Source of the DNA: Allocoprococcus sp004560705
GTDB taxonomy: Bacteria > Bacillota > Clostridia > Lachnospirales > Lachnospiraceae
DNA length: 64,000 nt
Reading direction: 5' to 3'
Assembly (NCBI RefSeq): GCF_052065755.1
Contig: NZ_JBQHTK010000007.1
Span: forward strand, 1-64,000
Positions 1-7,774 of this stretch are shown here, one piece after another; position 1 is the stretch's first letter; each line of letters starts with the position of its first letter. The notes beneath the pieces were generated by a model that was not told the origin of the DNA, searched no databases, and worked only from the letters and a program-made list of their open reading frames with translations. The position numbers and the translations under genes were made by a program.

Positions 1-30
1 TTCCTTGACTCACAAATGTGAGTCAAGGAA
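1..30. repeat. REP-like perfect palindrome
   Basis: The first 30 bases are a perfect 14-bp inverted repeat around a 2-base centre (AA); the left arm begins TTCCTTGACTCACA. The flank reads CCTGTCCCC. Short palindromes ending in this kind of ACAGG/CCTGT block resemble REP elements mobilised by IS200-like Y1 (RAYT) transposases. That family assignment is an inference, and the element may continue to the left of the window. Confidence 0.5.
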
Positions 31-65
31 CCTGTCCCCGCCGACTCTCCTTCCCCGCTGTCTCT

Positions 66-662
66 TTAGCCTAATCCAAGCTTTCTGCAAACCTCTGCGA
101 TATCCCCCTTGAAAATATATCCGTCCATCCCAAGTGCCTGGCCGGCAGCAATATTTTCCGGTTTATCATCAATGAAGAAACTATCCTCCGGTTTCAAATG
201 ATAAGTATCGAACAGATGATGATAGATTTCCGGTTTTGGTTTTGCCATAACAATCGGTGCAGAGAATACGATTCCGTCAAATTCTTGGACGATTTCATAA
301 AAATCTGCATGATCAGCGAAATGAGTCGGAGCATTGGAAAGAATATAGACAGATGCTCCGTTTTCTTTCAGTTTTCGGATCAGAGACCAGATTTCTTCAA
401 TTGGCTGCAGATATTTGTGCCAGTTCCGGAAAAAATCCGTTACATTGTCATGCAGACGCTCAGGTACAAGTGTTTTTGCGTGCTGTATGGATGTGTCATA
501 ATCAGCAGTACCCTCATCAAGTTGCGCCCAGTTATAGAAGACTGCGTTACGCAAAAGTTCGAGGTCTTCCGGCGAATCACAGAATTTTCCAAGAATATAG
601 TCTTCATCAAAAGTAGCGATTACATTTCCAAAATCAAAGACAACATTTTTATATTTCAACAT
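66..662 (-). CDS. HAD superfamily hydrolase (subfamily IA)
   Basis: A soluble HAD-type phosphatase of 198 residues. All four HAD motifs are visible: DFGNV near the N-terminus (nucleophile Asp), LSNAP (motif II), the Lys in AKPKPEIY (motif III) and FFIDDKPENI (motif IV, Mg2+ binding). The length and the helical cap between motifs I and II fit subfamily IA, which acts on small phosphorylated metabolites. The substrate cannot be read from sequence. The ATG at 662 is chosen because GGAGG lies about 8 bases upstream; an in-frame upstream extension would run into the remnant of the preceding ArsR gene. That regulator remnant sits directly upstream on the same strand and probably shares its transcript. 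Confidence 0.85.
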   Translation of the reverse strand: MLKYKNVVFDFGNVIATFDEDYILGKFCDSPEDLELLRNAVFYNWAQLDEGTADYDTSIQHAKTLVPERLHDNVTDFFRNWHKYLQPIEEIWSLIRKLKENGASVYILSNAPTHFADHADFYEIVQEFDGIVFSAPIVMAKPKPEIYHHLFDTYHLKPEDSFFIDDKPENIAAGQALGMDGYIFKGDIAEVCRKLGLG

Positions 663-663
663 A

Positions 664-855
664 TCAGGTCCTCCATCCAGTGTTATTATAATGCAGACGG
701 TGCTGTCCGGCTGCGCTTTCATAATCTTTTTCGTGTTCCATTTTCATCATTTCCAGCATAAGATGCTGCCGGGTTTCATCACCGAGAGCAATCAATACAT
801 TTTGACAACTTTTAAATTCTTCAATCAATTTTATAATTTCGTTGTTGCTTTCCAT
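664..855 (-). pseudogene. truncated ArsR-family regulator
   Basis: The first 40 or so residues (…LIEEFKSCQNVLIALGDETR…LMLEMMKME) match the N-terminal helices of ArsR/SmtB winged-helix repressors, including the conserved ALGDETR block. Functional members continue for another 50-60 residues with the recognition helix (a SRPAVSHHL-type motif) and wing. Here the frame instead goes into unrelated codons and stops at 664, just before the HAD gene. The DNA-binding part is therefore missing. The start is ATG at 855 with AGGCGG upstream; TTG at 858 is an alternative. A deletion joining the 5' end of an arsR-like gene to the HAD gene leader is the simplest reading. Confidence 0.65.
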
Positions 856-954
856 CAAAGGAATGCCGCCTTTCTGTTTATTTACTTAAACCTTTGTAGC
901 ACAAATTGATGGAGAAATCTTATTCGTAAAGAAAATCGAGACGATTCAAATATC

Positions 955-1173
955 TTAGAGGTTCCGTTTGGAATATTTTTTCAGATAGGTACTTTTGAGT
1001 TCATTTTCTTCTTCCAGCTTTGTATTTCTTTGCTTGAGATACTGGATATATTCCCGGCAGAGCTTCACGCCACCCCGAACGGCAACATCCTCGTGGTGTT
1101 CCATTTCATCAAGCCATTGTAAAAGTGATCGTTCACGAATATCATTGTAGGTGGTATCTTCATTTATAAACAT
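955..1173 (-). CDS. small conserved hypothetical protein, coiled-coil C-terminus
   Basis: A 72-residue protein that I do not recognise as a named family. The N-terminal half is acidic and contains LLQWLDEMEHHED. The C-terminal half is a charged helix with heptad-like spacing (YIQYLKQRNTKLEEENELK), which suggests a short coiled coil. There is no signal peptide or membrane segment. The ATG at 1173 has AAGGAG 8 bases upstream. It follows the Cys-rich gene on the same strand by 12 bases, so the two are probably co-transcribed. Confidence 0.6.
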   Translation of the reverse strand: MFINEDTTYNDIRERSLLQWLDEMEHHEDVAVRGGVKLCREYIQYLKQRNTKLEEENELKSTYLKKYSKRNL

Positions 1174-1185
1174 GGTATGTTCTCC

Positions 1186-1521
1186 TTATTCTTGGGAAGC
1201 TTTTCTTAATATTTCATGTGGCGCTTCGATTTCATTTGCAATCGTATGTTCGGTGAGTTCGGATAAAATTTTGATCTTAGCATTGATAATAGGCCGCATA
1301 CAGTTAGGAACATGTTCCTGATGAGCCCGATGGATCGCAACGCACTCTTTACAATTTCCGTGATATCTGCATGCTTTTTTACAAGGGCAGTGATCTTTAT
1401 TCTTGTATTCTTCCCGGAATGCACTGGCAAATTCTTCTTGAATCCGAAGACCTTCTGCACGGTTCCCTTTGTGAAATTCTTGCATTGCTTTTATTTCTGT
1501 TTCATTTCCTTCGATTTTCAT
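1186..1521 (-). CDS. small Cys/His-rich protein of unknown function
   Basis: A 111-residue protein. Its middle carries a dense metal-ligand-like cluster, CPCKKACRYHGNCKEC, followed by HRAHQEHVPNC, so six Cys and several His fall within about 35 residues. This could hold zinc or an Fe-S cluster. Related small clostridial proteins have been labelled 'LPS biosynthesis protein' in databases without experimental support, so no function is assigned. The ATG at 1521 is preferred because TTGGAG lies 7 bases upstream; a longer in-frame reading back to 1659 has no ribosome-binding site and an unconvincing sequence. Confidence 0.65.
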   Translation of the reverse strand: MKIEGNETEIKAMQEFHKGNRAEGLRIQEEFASAFREEYKNKDHCPCKKACRYHGNCKECVAIHRAHQEHVPNCMRPIINAKIKILSELTEHTIANEIEAPHEILRKASQE

Positions 1522-1758
1522 ATTGTACTCCAAGAAATATATATCTGGTGAATAGTGACTGGTATACGAATGTATTTTATCACGGGCAGGAAGGCTTGTA
1601 AATCTTTTATAATCAGATATGTAAAGAGCAATAAGATAACGCAAGCCATTATTCCCCATTCATCATTTCTGTGGTATAATCATAGAATGTTGTCAGGGTG
1701 AGAAGTTCTCACTCCCGGCATCTTTGAGTGACGTAAAAAAAGATGGAGGAAAAAAGTT

Positions 1759-2535
1759 ATGAACTTATTGATAGGAATTATGATTCCGTTTGTTGGTACG
1801 GCGCTGGGATCTGCCTGTGTATTTTTCTTGAAACATGAAATGAAGCCGCTTTTGCAGAAGATTCTGCTGGGATTTGCGTCAGGTGTCATGGTGGCTGCTT
1901 CGGTGTGGTCGCTTCTGATTCCGGCCATGAATATGTCAGAAGGAATGGGAAGACTTGCGTTCATTCCGGCTGCGGTCGGATTGCTTCTGGGAATGGCATT
2001 TTTGCTTTTGATGGATCGGGTGATACCGCATTTGCATCTGGGAAGTGATGAGCCGGAAGGGGCGCACAGTAGTCTTTCGAAATCAATGATGTTGATTTTT
2101 GCCGTGACACTTCATAATTTTCCGGAAGGTATGGCGGTTGGTGTTGTGTTTGCCGGGATGCTGGAGGGAAGTGCCGGGATCACGCTGGCGGGAGCATTTG
2201 CACTTGCAATCGGGATTGCAATCCAGAATTTCCCGGAGGGTGCCATTATTTCCATGCCGCTGAAAGGTACGGGAATCAGCCGCGGTAAGGCGTTCCTCTA
2301 TGGAGCTGCGTCCGGAATCGTGGAACCTTTGGGTGCTCTGCTGACAATCTGGCTGGCTTCATATATTGAACCGGTTCTTCCGTATCTTTTGGCCTTTGCG
2401 GCGGGAGCAATGCTGTATGTAGTAGTAGAAGAGTTGATTCCGGAGGCATCGGAGGGAGAACATTCGAATATCGCAACGGTAGGTTTTGCAATCGGATTTG
2501 TATTGATGATGATTTTGGATGTTGCACTTGGGTAA
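1759..2535 (+). CDS. ZIP-family metal transporter
   Basis: A 258-residue integral membrane protein of the ZIP family, which takes up divalent metals such as Zn2+, Fe2+ or Mn2+ across the cytoplasmic membrane. The two diagnostic metal-site helices are present: one with HNFPEGMAVGV and one with IQNFPEGAI, matching the HNxPEG and xNxPEG signatures of transmembrane helices 4 and 5 in the bacterial ZupT/GufA branch. About eight hydrophobic segments are visible. The ATG has GGAGGA 8 bases upstream. It is transcribed alone, and metal specificity cannot be decided from sequence. Confidence 0.9.
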   Translation: MNLLIGIMIPFVGTALGSACVFFLKHEMKPLLQKILLGFASGVMVAASVWSLLIPAMNMSEGMGRLAFIPAAVGLLLGMAFLLLMDRVIPHLHLGSDEPEGAHSSLSKSMMLIFAVTLHNFPEGMAVGVVFAGMLEGSAGITLAGAFALAIGIAIQNFPEGAIISMPLKGTGISRGKAFLYGAASGIVEPLGALLTIWLASYIEPVLPYLLAFAAGAMLYVVVEELIPEASEGEHSNIATVGFAIGFVLMMILDVALG

Positions 2536-2590
2536 AATGGTTTTCGAATGGATTTTTTTACGCACATAGTGGCAGAAATGCTAATAAAGC

Positions 2591-2619
2591 TTGTAAAATC
2601 CGGAAATTATTGGTACGAT
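2591..2619 (+). promoter_or_regulatory. candidate sigma-A promoter of the suf unit
   Basis: TTGTAA (2591-2596) is followed after 17 bases by TACGAT (2614-2619). Transcription would start near 2626, leaving a leader of about 100 bases with a small GACCG/CGGTC hairpin around 2654-2672. No known riboswitch fold is recognised in the leader. Confidence 0.45.
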
Positions 2620-2723
2620 GATGACTAGCACAGCATGGAATCGGTTGTTATGACCGAAAGGCGAGCGGTCAGCGACAGCAGGGGAATGTGTGAACATGCG
2701 ATATTAAAAACGGAGGAAACACC

Positions 2724-3449
2724 ATGTTAGAATTAAAGCACATATCTTTTGAAGTGCCGGAGGACGGTGTGGATAAAGAGATTATAAAGGATATCAGTTT
2801 TGTGATTCCCGATGGGAAATTTACAGTCATTACCGGACCGAACGGGGGAGGCAAATCTACACTTGCGAAGCTGATCGCAGGAATTCAGAAGCCGACATCA
2901 GGTCAGATTCTTTGGGATGGGCAGGATATCACAGAGATGAGTATTACGGATCGTGCGAGAATGGGAATCAGTTATGCATTTCAGCAGCCGGTACGATTTA
3001 AGGGGATAACGGTTCTGGATTTGATCCGACTCGCAAAAGGGGAAGAAATCTCAATCAGCGGCGCCTGTGAATATTTATCGCAGGTGGGACTCTGCGCAAA
3101 GGATTATATTAATCGTGAAGTGAATGCCAGCCTTTCCGGAGGGGAACTGAAAAGAATCGAGATCGCAACGGTCTTAGCAAGAGGTACCAAGCTGTCCGTG
3201 TTTGATGAACCGGAAGCCGGTATTGATCTATGGAGTTTTCAGAATCTGATTCAGGTATTTGAGAAGATGCATCGGGAGATTCACGGTTCGATTCTGATCA
3301 TTTCCCATCAGGAGAGGATCCTGAATATTGCAGATGAGATTCTGGTCATCGGTGATGGCGAGGTAACAGATCATGGAGTCAAAGAAGAGATCCTGCCGAA
3401 GCTTCTGGGAAGCTCCAGTGCAGTAAATGTATGTGATGGGAGGAGATAG
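2724..3449 (+). CDS. sufC: SufC-type Fe-S cluster assembly ATPase
   Basis: A 241-residue ABC-type ATPase that drives conformational change in the SufB/D scaffold during Fe-S cluster assembly in the cytoplasm. It shows Walker A GPNGGGKST, the signature LSGGELKR, and Walker B ending LSVFDEPEAG with the D-loop that follows. The late segment ILIISHQERIL contains the switch His. The SufC-like feature is the acidic EPEAGID after Walker B. It lies two bases upstream of the SufB-like gene, which makes a two-gene operon. The cysteine desulfurase and U-type scaffold normally found in clostridial suf operons are absent here. Confidence 0.92.
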   Translation: MLELKHISFEVPEDGVDKEIIKDISFVIPDGKFTVITGPNGGGKSTLAKLIAGIQKPTSGQILWDGQDITEMSITDRARMGISYAFQQPVRFKGITVLDLIRLAKGEEISISGACEYLSQVGLCAKDYINREVNASLSGGELKRIEIATVLARGTKLSVFDEPEAGIDLWSFQNLIQVFEKMHREIHGSILIISHQERILNIADEILVIGDGEVTDHGVKEEILPKLLGSSSAVNVCDGRR

Positions 3450-3451
3450 GC

Positions 3452-4369
3452 ATGGACAGCATACAGAAAGAACTTTTGGAAGCTGTAGCCGGGCTTCATG
3501 AAATCCCGGCAGGAGCATACAATATCCGTGCAAACGGTGAGAGTGCAGCCAGAAATACGACAGCCAACATTGACATTGTTTCGAAAACGGATGTTTCCGG
3601 CATCGATATTAAGATCAAGGCCGGAACGAAGAAAGAGAGCGTGCACATTCCGGTGCTTCTCAGCCAGAGCGGACTTGAGGAAATGGTTTATAATGATTTT
3701 TATATCGGAGATGACTGCGATGTCGTGATTGTTGCAGGCTGCGGAATCCATAACGGCGGAGATGCAGCCAGCCGTCATGATGGAATCCATCGTTTCTTTG
3801 TCGGAAAGAATGCACATGTGAAATATGTTGAGAAACACTATGGAAGCGGAGACGGCAAAGGAGAACGTATCATGAATCCGCAGACGGAAGTGGATCTCGA
3901 TGAAAACAGTGAGATGGAAATGGAAATGGTCCAGATCAAAGGTGTAGATTCTACGGTTCGCACGACGAAGGCAAGTCTTAAAAAAGGCGCAAAACTGGTT
4001 GTCACAGAGAGACTGATGACGCATGGAAATCAGAGGGCGGAGAGTAAATTCGATGTAGATCTGAACGGAGTGGATTCCAGCGCGAATATCATTTCCCGTG
4101 CGGTTGCAAGAGATAATTCGGTTCAGATATTCAAATCCGTGATCAACGGCAACGCAAAATGCAGCGGTCATACAGAATGTGACGCTATTATCATGGACAA
4201 TGCAAATATCAGTGCGATTCCAGAGATTACTGCAAATAATCCGGATGCAGCCTTGATCCATGAGGCAGCGATCGGTAAAATAGCAGGGGAACAGATCATC
4301 AAGCTGATGACTCTGGGGCTCACAGAAAAAGAGGCAGAAGAAGAAATCGTAAATGGATTTTTGAAATAA
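3452..4369 (+). CDS. SufB/SufD-family Fe-S scaffold, short form
   Basis: A 305-residue SufB/SufD-like beta-helix protein, much shorter than classical SufB (about 470-495 residues). The C-terminal core is intact. Cys243 in TECDAII lines up with the SufB cysteine thought to bind the nascent cluster, and His270-Glu271 in LIHEAAIG align with the conserved HE pair. The end VNGFLK matches the family's IVNGF terminus. Because it retains the SufB cysteine while having a SufD-like length, it probably acts as a homodimer with SufC as a minimal SufBC complex. Translation is coupled to sufC with a 2-base gap. Confidence 0.88.
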   Translation: MDSIQKELLEAVAGLHEIPAGAYNIRANGESAARNTTANIDIVSKTDVSGIDIKIKAGTKKESVHIPVLLSQSGLEEMVYNDFYIGDDCDVVIVAGCGIHNGGDAASRHDGIHRFFVGKNAHVKYVEKHYGSGDGKGERIMNPQTEVDLDENSEMEMEMVQIKGVDSTVRTTKASLKKGAKLVVTERLMTHGNQRAESKFDVDLNGVDSSANIISRAVARDNSVQIFKSVINGNAKCSGHTECDAIIMDNANISAIPEITANNPDAALIHEAAIGKIAGEQIIKLMTLGLTEKEAEEEIVNGFLK

Positions 4370-4399
4370 AAACTTTACAAAATCTTAAAAACTATTTTC

Positions 4400-4470
4400 T
4401 TGTATCTGTCGAAAAAAGGTGATATAATTCTTGAAAAGCAATGGAGCTGAATGGTTCTGTTGCTTTTTAT
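4400..4470 (+). promoter_or_regulatory. promoter plus 5' leader hairpin of the HPr-like gene
   Basis: TTGTAT (4400-4405), a 17-base spacer and a perfect TATAAT (4423-4428) make a strong sigma-A promoter. The transcript would begin near 4435, right at a hairpin whose arms read AAAAGCAA and TTGCTTTT (about 4434-4469), followed by a T-rich stretch. The hairpin therefore sits at the very 5' end of the message and may stabilise or attenuate it. Confidence 0.6.
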
Positions 4471-4497
4471 ACTTTTTTATGAATGGAGGCGCATAGG

Positions 4498-4731
4498 ATG
4501 ATTGAACAAAGTGTTTTTCTTCAGACTGAACAAGACGCAGTTGATTTTACGGCGAAAGTCTCCAAATATTTTGGTGATATAAGAATGGATCTTGGATCTT
4601 TTGCAATTGACGCGAAATCCGTATTGTGCGTTTTGGGAATGGGACTTGGGAAAAAAGCTAAACTTCGTATTTATTCACCGCGTGCAGGTGAACTTGTAAA
4701 AGAAATTGCACCATATATCTGCGCAGATTGA
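4498..4731 (+). CDS. HPr-like protein lacking the phosphorylated histidine
   Basis: A 77-residue protein with the HPr fold pattern. The segment AKSVLCVLGMGLGKKAKLRI aligns with the HPr block around Ser46 and the following strand, and that Ser is retained in KSVLCV. The GIHARPA loop carrying the catalytic His15 is replaced by a sequence without His (QTEQDAVDF). It therefore cannot relay phosphate in the sugar PTS, but could still be Ser-phosphorylated by HPr kinase or act as a regulator, as proposed for Crh-like proteins. The start is ATG at 4498 because an upstream in-frame ATG at 4483 lies within the GGAGG ribosome site itself. Confidence 0.75.
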   Translation: MIEQSVFLQTEQDAVDFTAKVSKYFGDIRMDLGSFAIDAKSVLCVLGMGLGKKAKLRIYSPRAGELVKEIAPYICAD

Positions 4732-4744
4732 ATCTGCGCAGTAT

Positions 4745-5119
4745 TTATTTCTTCTGGTGATTTTTGACATGCTTTCTGATAGCATCAAAACTGGGAGCGC
4801 TGATTACGTGTTCCATACGGCAGGCATCCTCGGCTGCAATCTTCTCATCCACCCCAAGGCTAACGAGCCAGCTTGTCAGTAGCGTGTGGCGCTCATAGAT
4901 CGTTTCGGCCACTTCCCGTCCTGTATCTGATAAAGTGATATGTCCATTTGCATCAACGATAATATATCCATTCAGCCGAAGATTCTTCATGGCGACACTG
5001 ACACTTGGCTTGGAAAAACCGAGTTCATTTGCAATGTCGATGGAGCGGACATAGCCCTGACGATTTCCAATGATCAGGATGGTTTCCAGGTAATTTTCAG
5101 CAGATTCTTGTATTTTCAT
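4745..5119 (-). CDS. DtxR/MntR-family metal-dependent repressor
   Basis: A 124-residue regulator made of an N-terminal winged helix-turn-helix (GYVRSIDIANELGFSKPSVS with LRLNGYI) and a DtxR-type dimerisation/metal domain (HTLLTSWLVSLGV…ACRMEHVIS). Acidic residues in the first helix (ESAENYLETI) and the EH pair in MEHVIS occupy the MntR metal-ligand positions. It lacks the SH3-like third domain, as MntR does. It likely senses Mn2+ or Fe2+. Its targets are not evident; the ZIP gene at 1759 is a possible but unproven target. The ATG at 5119 has GGAG 8 bases upstream. It converges on the HPr-like gene with 13 bases between stops. Confidence 0.88.
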   Translation of the reverse strand: MKIQESAENYLETILIIGNRQGYVRSIDIANELGFSKPSVSVAMKNLRLNGYIIVDANGHITLSDTGREVAETIYERHTLLTSWLVSLGVDEKIAAEDACRMEHVISAPSFDAIRKHVKNHQKK

Positions 5120-5234
5120 AGTTATTTCTCCTATCAATAAATCATGGACGACTGTATTATATAAAAGAATATCACATTTACAAGGAAATTACAATTGAAC
5201 TTTCCGACGTGGCCGAGTCATAACTGCAGGATAA

Positions 5235-5264
5235 CAAAAAATCCCTTACATTACTGTAAGGGAT
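5235..5264 (-). terminator. intrinsic terminator after tRNA-Arg
   Basis: A perfect 10-bp stem (ATCCCTTACA paired with TGTAAGGGAT, 5241-5264) with a 4-base loop is followed on the minus strand by six T residues. It ends the tRNA transcript. Confidence 0.85.
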
Positions 5265-5271
5265 TGAATAA

Positions 5272-5345
5272 CGTGCGCTAGAGGATTCGAACCCCCGACC
5301 TTTTGGTCCGTAGCCAAACGCTCTATCCAGCTGAGCTAAGCGCAC
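5272..5345 (-). tRNA. tRNA-Arg (anticodon ACG)
   Basis: The minus strand folds into a complete 74-base cloverleaf. The acceptor stem is GTGCGCT/AGCGCAC. The D-arm is GCTCAGCTGGATAGAGC. The anticodon stem TTTGG/CCAAA frames the loop CTACGGA, giving ACG. The T-arm is GGGGG-TTCGAAT-CC. The discriminator base is G and CCA is not encoded. The ACG (read as ICG) tRNA decodes CGU/CGC/CGA arginine codons. Confidence 0.97.
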
Positions 5346-5461
5346 ATCCTTGTAAAACATCACTGCTTCACAACAAAACATATTATATATCAGGAAATAC
5401 AGATTGTCAAGCGAAAAAATAAAAAAATTAATCAAAAAATTTATTGCTATTTGTGCCGCTG

Positions 5462-5956
5462 TTACTGGATCCGGATTTGTTCCCATTCTGTGAGCAGGCG
5501 CTCAAATGACCATGCCGCATTTGCCGGGCTGGTGGAAGGCAGCCGGATGGCATCCATCTGTGTCTGAGGACGGCAGTATTTCCGGTAGAGTTTATCTGCA
5601 GTACCACCGTTTGTAAAGATTTTTTCGATAGGCGAAGTGTCGGTTATGCGACACAGATCAGCCGGAACGACATTTCTAATGCTGCTGTCAGAAGAACCGG
5701 TAATCTCACAGGAGGCGATCACATCCCAGATCGCAATTCGGTTGGAAAGCAGAAGAACTTTTTTCTCTTCTGTTGTCTGTGGAAGCGGGCATTCAAAAAG
5801 AGCAGAGAGTAATCGCCAGAAACGATTCTGGGGATGTCCGTAGAAAAAGTTGCTTTCACGGGATTTGACGGAAGGAAAACTCCCAAGAATTAGGATCCGG
5901 GAATTTGAATCATATATCGGATCAATTTCATGCCGGACGTAATGTTGTTCTGACAT
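5462..5956 (-). CDS. DNA-deoxyinosine/uracil glycosylase (UDG superfamily)
   Basis: A cytoplasmic DNA-repair enzyme that excises deaminated bases. The N-terminal motif ILGSFPS followed by a FYGHPQNRFW block is typical of the family 6 hypoxanthine-DNA glycosylase branch, where the Asn of HPQNRFW takes the catalytic role. The late motif LPSTSPANA corresponds to the UDG minor-groove loop. Length (164 residues) fits. The first ATG (5968) is only one base from the AAAGGAG ribosome site, so the ATG at 5956, 13 bases downstream of that site, is preferred; the choice is uncertain. No partner genes are nearby. Confidence 0.87.
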   Translation of the reverse strand: MSEQHYVRHEIDPIYDSNSRILILGSFPSVKSRESNFFYGHPQNRFWRLLSALFECPLPQTTEEKKVLLLSNRIAIWDVIASCEITGSSDSSIRNVVPADLCRITDTSPIEKIFTNGGTADKLYRKYCRPQTQMDAIRLPSTSPANAAWSFERLLTEWEQIRIQ

Positions 5957-6087
5957 AGTTACATTCATTCTCCTTTCGGTATTGTCTGGTGATTGCCTGA
6001 CGGCGTTTTATACGATCATAGCATAGCATAAATTTCGACAGAAATGCAAATAAATTCGATAAACTGTCAAAATTATAACGTTTTCAC

Positions 6088-6116
6088 TGGACAAAATCGT
6101 CACAATGCACTAAAAT
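6088..6116 (+). promoter_or_regulatory. candidate promoter of the phosphofructokinase gene
   Basis: TGGACA (6088-6093), a 17-base spacer and TAAAAT (6111-6116) resemble a sigma-A promoter. The start of transcription would be near 6123, about 38 bases before the ATG. GGAGGT lies 8 bases upstream of that ATG. Confidence 0.55.
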
Positions 6117-6160
6117 AGGGATATTGACAGTAAATGTATACTAAACGGAGGTAGCTATTT

Positions 6161-7405
6161 ATGAAAGGAAATGTAATCGTAGGACAGTCAGGGGGGCCTA
6201 CTGCAGCAATCAACTCAAGTCTGGCGGGTGTTTACCGTACAGCAAAAGACCGTGGAGCGAATAAGGTTTATGGTATGCTTCATGGTATCCAGGGATTATT
6301 AGAGGAGAAATATATTGATCTTTCTGAACATATTACAAACGAACTTGATGCTGAACTTTTAAAGAGAACACCGGCTGCATATCTTGGGTCATGCCGTTAC
6401 AAATTGCCGGAAATTCATGAGAATATGGCTTTATATGACAAGATTTTTGAAATCTTGTACAAGCTGGATATTGAAGCATTTATTTATATCGGTGGAAATG
6501 ATTCCATGGATACGATCAAGAAACTGTCTGATTATGCGATTATCAAAGGACATCCGCAGAAATTCATCGGCTGCCCGAAGACCATTGACAATGATCTCGC
6601 TCTGACAGACCATACACCGGGATTCGGAAGTGCCGCAAAATACATCGGAACATCTGTAAAAGAGATCATTCGCGACAGTTTCTGCCTGGAATACAGCAAG
6701 GGACTTGTTACGATCGTTGAGATCATGGGACGTAACGCAGGATGGTTGACAGGAGCCGCTGCACTTGCACAGGGGGAAGACTGTCAGGGACCGGATATGA
6801 TCTATCTTCCGGAATTAACATTCGATCTGGACGATTTTATGGCTCGTATCCACAAACTTCTGGAGACAAAGACATCTGTTGTAGTAGCTGTATCAGAAGG
6901 AATCAAACTTGCAGATGGACGCTATGTATGCGAATTAGGACAGAGTGCTGATTTCGTTGATGCATTTGGTCACAAACAGCTGACAGGAACCGCATCCTAT
7001 CTGGCAAATTATGTAGCAGCAGAGGTCGGATGCAAGACTCGTGCAATTGAGCTCAGCACGCTGCAGCGTTCAGCATCTCACTGCAGTTCCCGTGTAGATA
7101 TTCTGGAAGCTTATCAGGTAGGTGGTGCCGCAGTTAAGGCTGCTGACGAAGGCGACAGCGGAAAGATGGTTGTACTGGTACGTCATTCTGACGATCCGTA
7201 TCAGTGTGGAACAGAGGTGAAAGATGTGCATAAGATTGCCAACGACGAACGTCTGGTACCGAGAGAATGGGTAAACGAAGAGGGAACCTACGTAACAGAA
7301 GATTTCGTTACTTATGTAAGACCTCTGATCCAGGGAGATGTTTCTCCGGTTATGGTTGATGGTATTCCGAGACACCTTTACAAACCGGGGCATTTAATGG
7401 GTTAG
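6161..7405 (+). CDS. 6-phosphofructokinase, predicted pyrophosphate-dependent
   Basis: A 414-residue glycolytic enzyme that phosphorylates fructose 6-phosphate to fructose 1,6-bisphosphate. Two positions that separate PPi- from ATP-dependent enzymes both point to PPi: the donor loop reads GGNDS with Asp114 (ATP enzymes have Gly here), and the catalytic loop reads PKTIDND with Lys140 (ATP enzymes have PGTIDND). Other family motifs are GQSGGPTAAINS near the N-terminus and EIMGRNAGW near residue 190. PPi use makes the step reversible and saves ATP, which is common in anaerobic Clostridia. It is monocistronic, between its own promoter and terminator. Confidence 0.93.
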   Translation: MKGNVIVGQSGGPTAAINSSLAGVYRTAKDRGANKVYGMLHGIQGLLEEKYIDLSEHITNELDAELLKRTPAAYLGSCRYKLPEIHENMALYDKIFEILYKLDIEAFIYIGGNDSMDTIKKLSDYAIIKGHPQKFIGCPKTIDNDLALTDHTPGFGSAAKYIGTSVKEIIRDSFCLEYSKGLVTIVEIMGRNAGWLTGAAALAQGEDCQGPDMIYLPELTFDLDDFMARIHKLLETKTSVVVAVSEGIKLADGRYVCELGQSADFVDAFGHKQLTGTASYLANYVAAEVGCKTRAIELSTLQRSASHCSSRVDILEAYQVGGAAVKAADEGDSGKMVVLVRHSDDPYQCGTEVKDVHKIANDERLVPREWVNEEGTYVTEDFVTYVRPLIQGDVSPVMVDGIPRHLYKPGHLMG

Positions 7406-7441
7406 TGCACTGACACGTTGATTTTTTGAAATAATTATATG

Positions 7442-7472
7442 AAAGACGTATCCATTTGGGTACGTCTTTTTT
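7442..7472 (+). terminator. intrinsic terminator of the phosphofructokinase gene
   Basis: AAAGACGTA (7442-7450) pairs with TACGTCTTT (7461-7469) and is followed by a T run. It lies 37 bases after the stop codon. Confidence 0.85.
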
Positions 7473-7774
7473 CTCTGGGTCAGTAAGAAGAATTTTTGCT
7501 TGATTTGGGTGCGGGCAGCAGATTTCACAAAGCAGAAAAACGGCGTAGCTAAGGGAAGATAAATAGGTGAAAGGGATCTTTCTCGACAAAATAGGACAGA
7601 AATTTTGTGAAACATTACCTTCATTTTTCTGTTGCAAATTCCAAGGAAAGCGGTTAATATATGAATCACTCTAATTCAATTCTCTATTTCATGAGAACTT
7701 CTAAGTAACAGTATTTCAATTTTAATTTCAGGTAAGAATCCAAAGCGAAAATAATAGAAAGCGGGAGGGATATC
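7473..7774 (+). other. gene-free AT-rich region
   Basis: About 300 bases separate the terminator from the next gene. I see no convincing ORF, RNA gene or strong promoter here. The only clear signal is GGAGG about 6 bases before the GTG start at 7775. Confidence 0.5.

Noticed and set aside
3371..4261. Minus-strand open frame of 296 codons
   Set aside because: Shadow of the SufB-like gene, with Cys/His-rich nonsense composition.
5178..5486. Minus-strand open frame across the tRNA
   Set aside because: It reads straight through tRNA-Arg and its terminator, so it is not coding.
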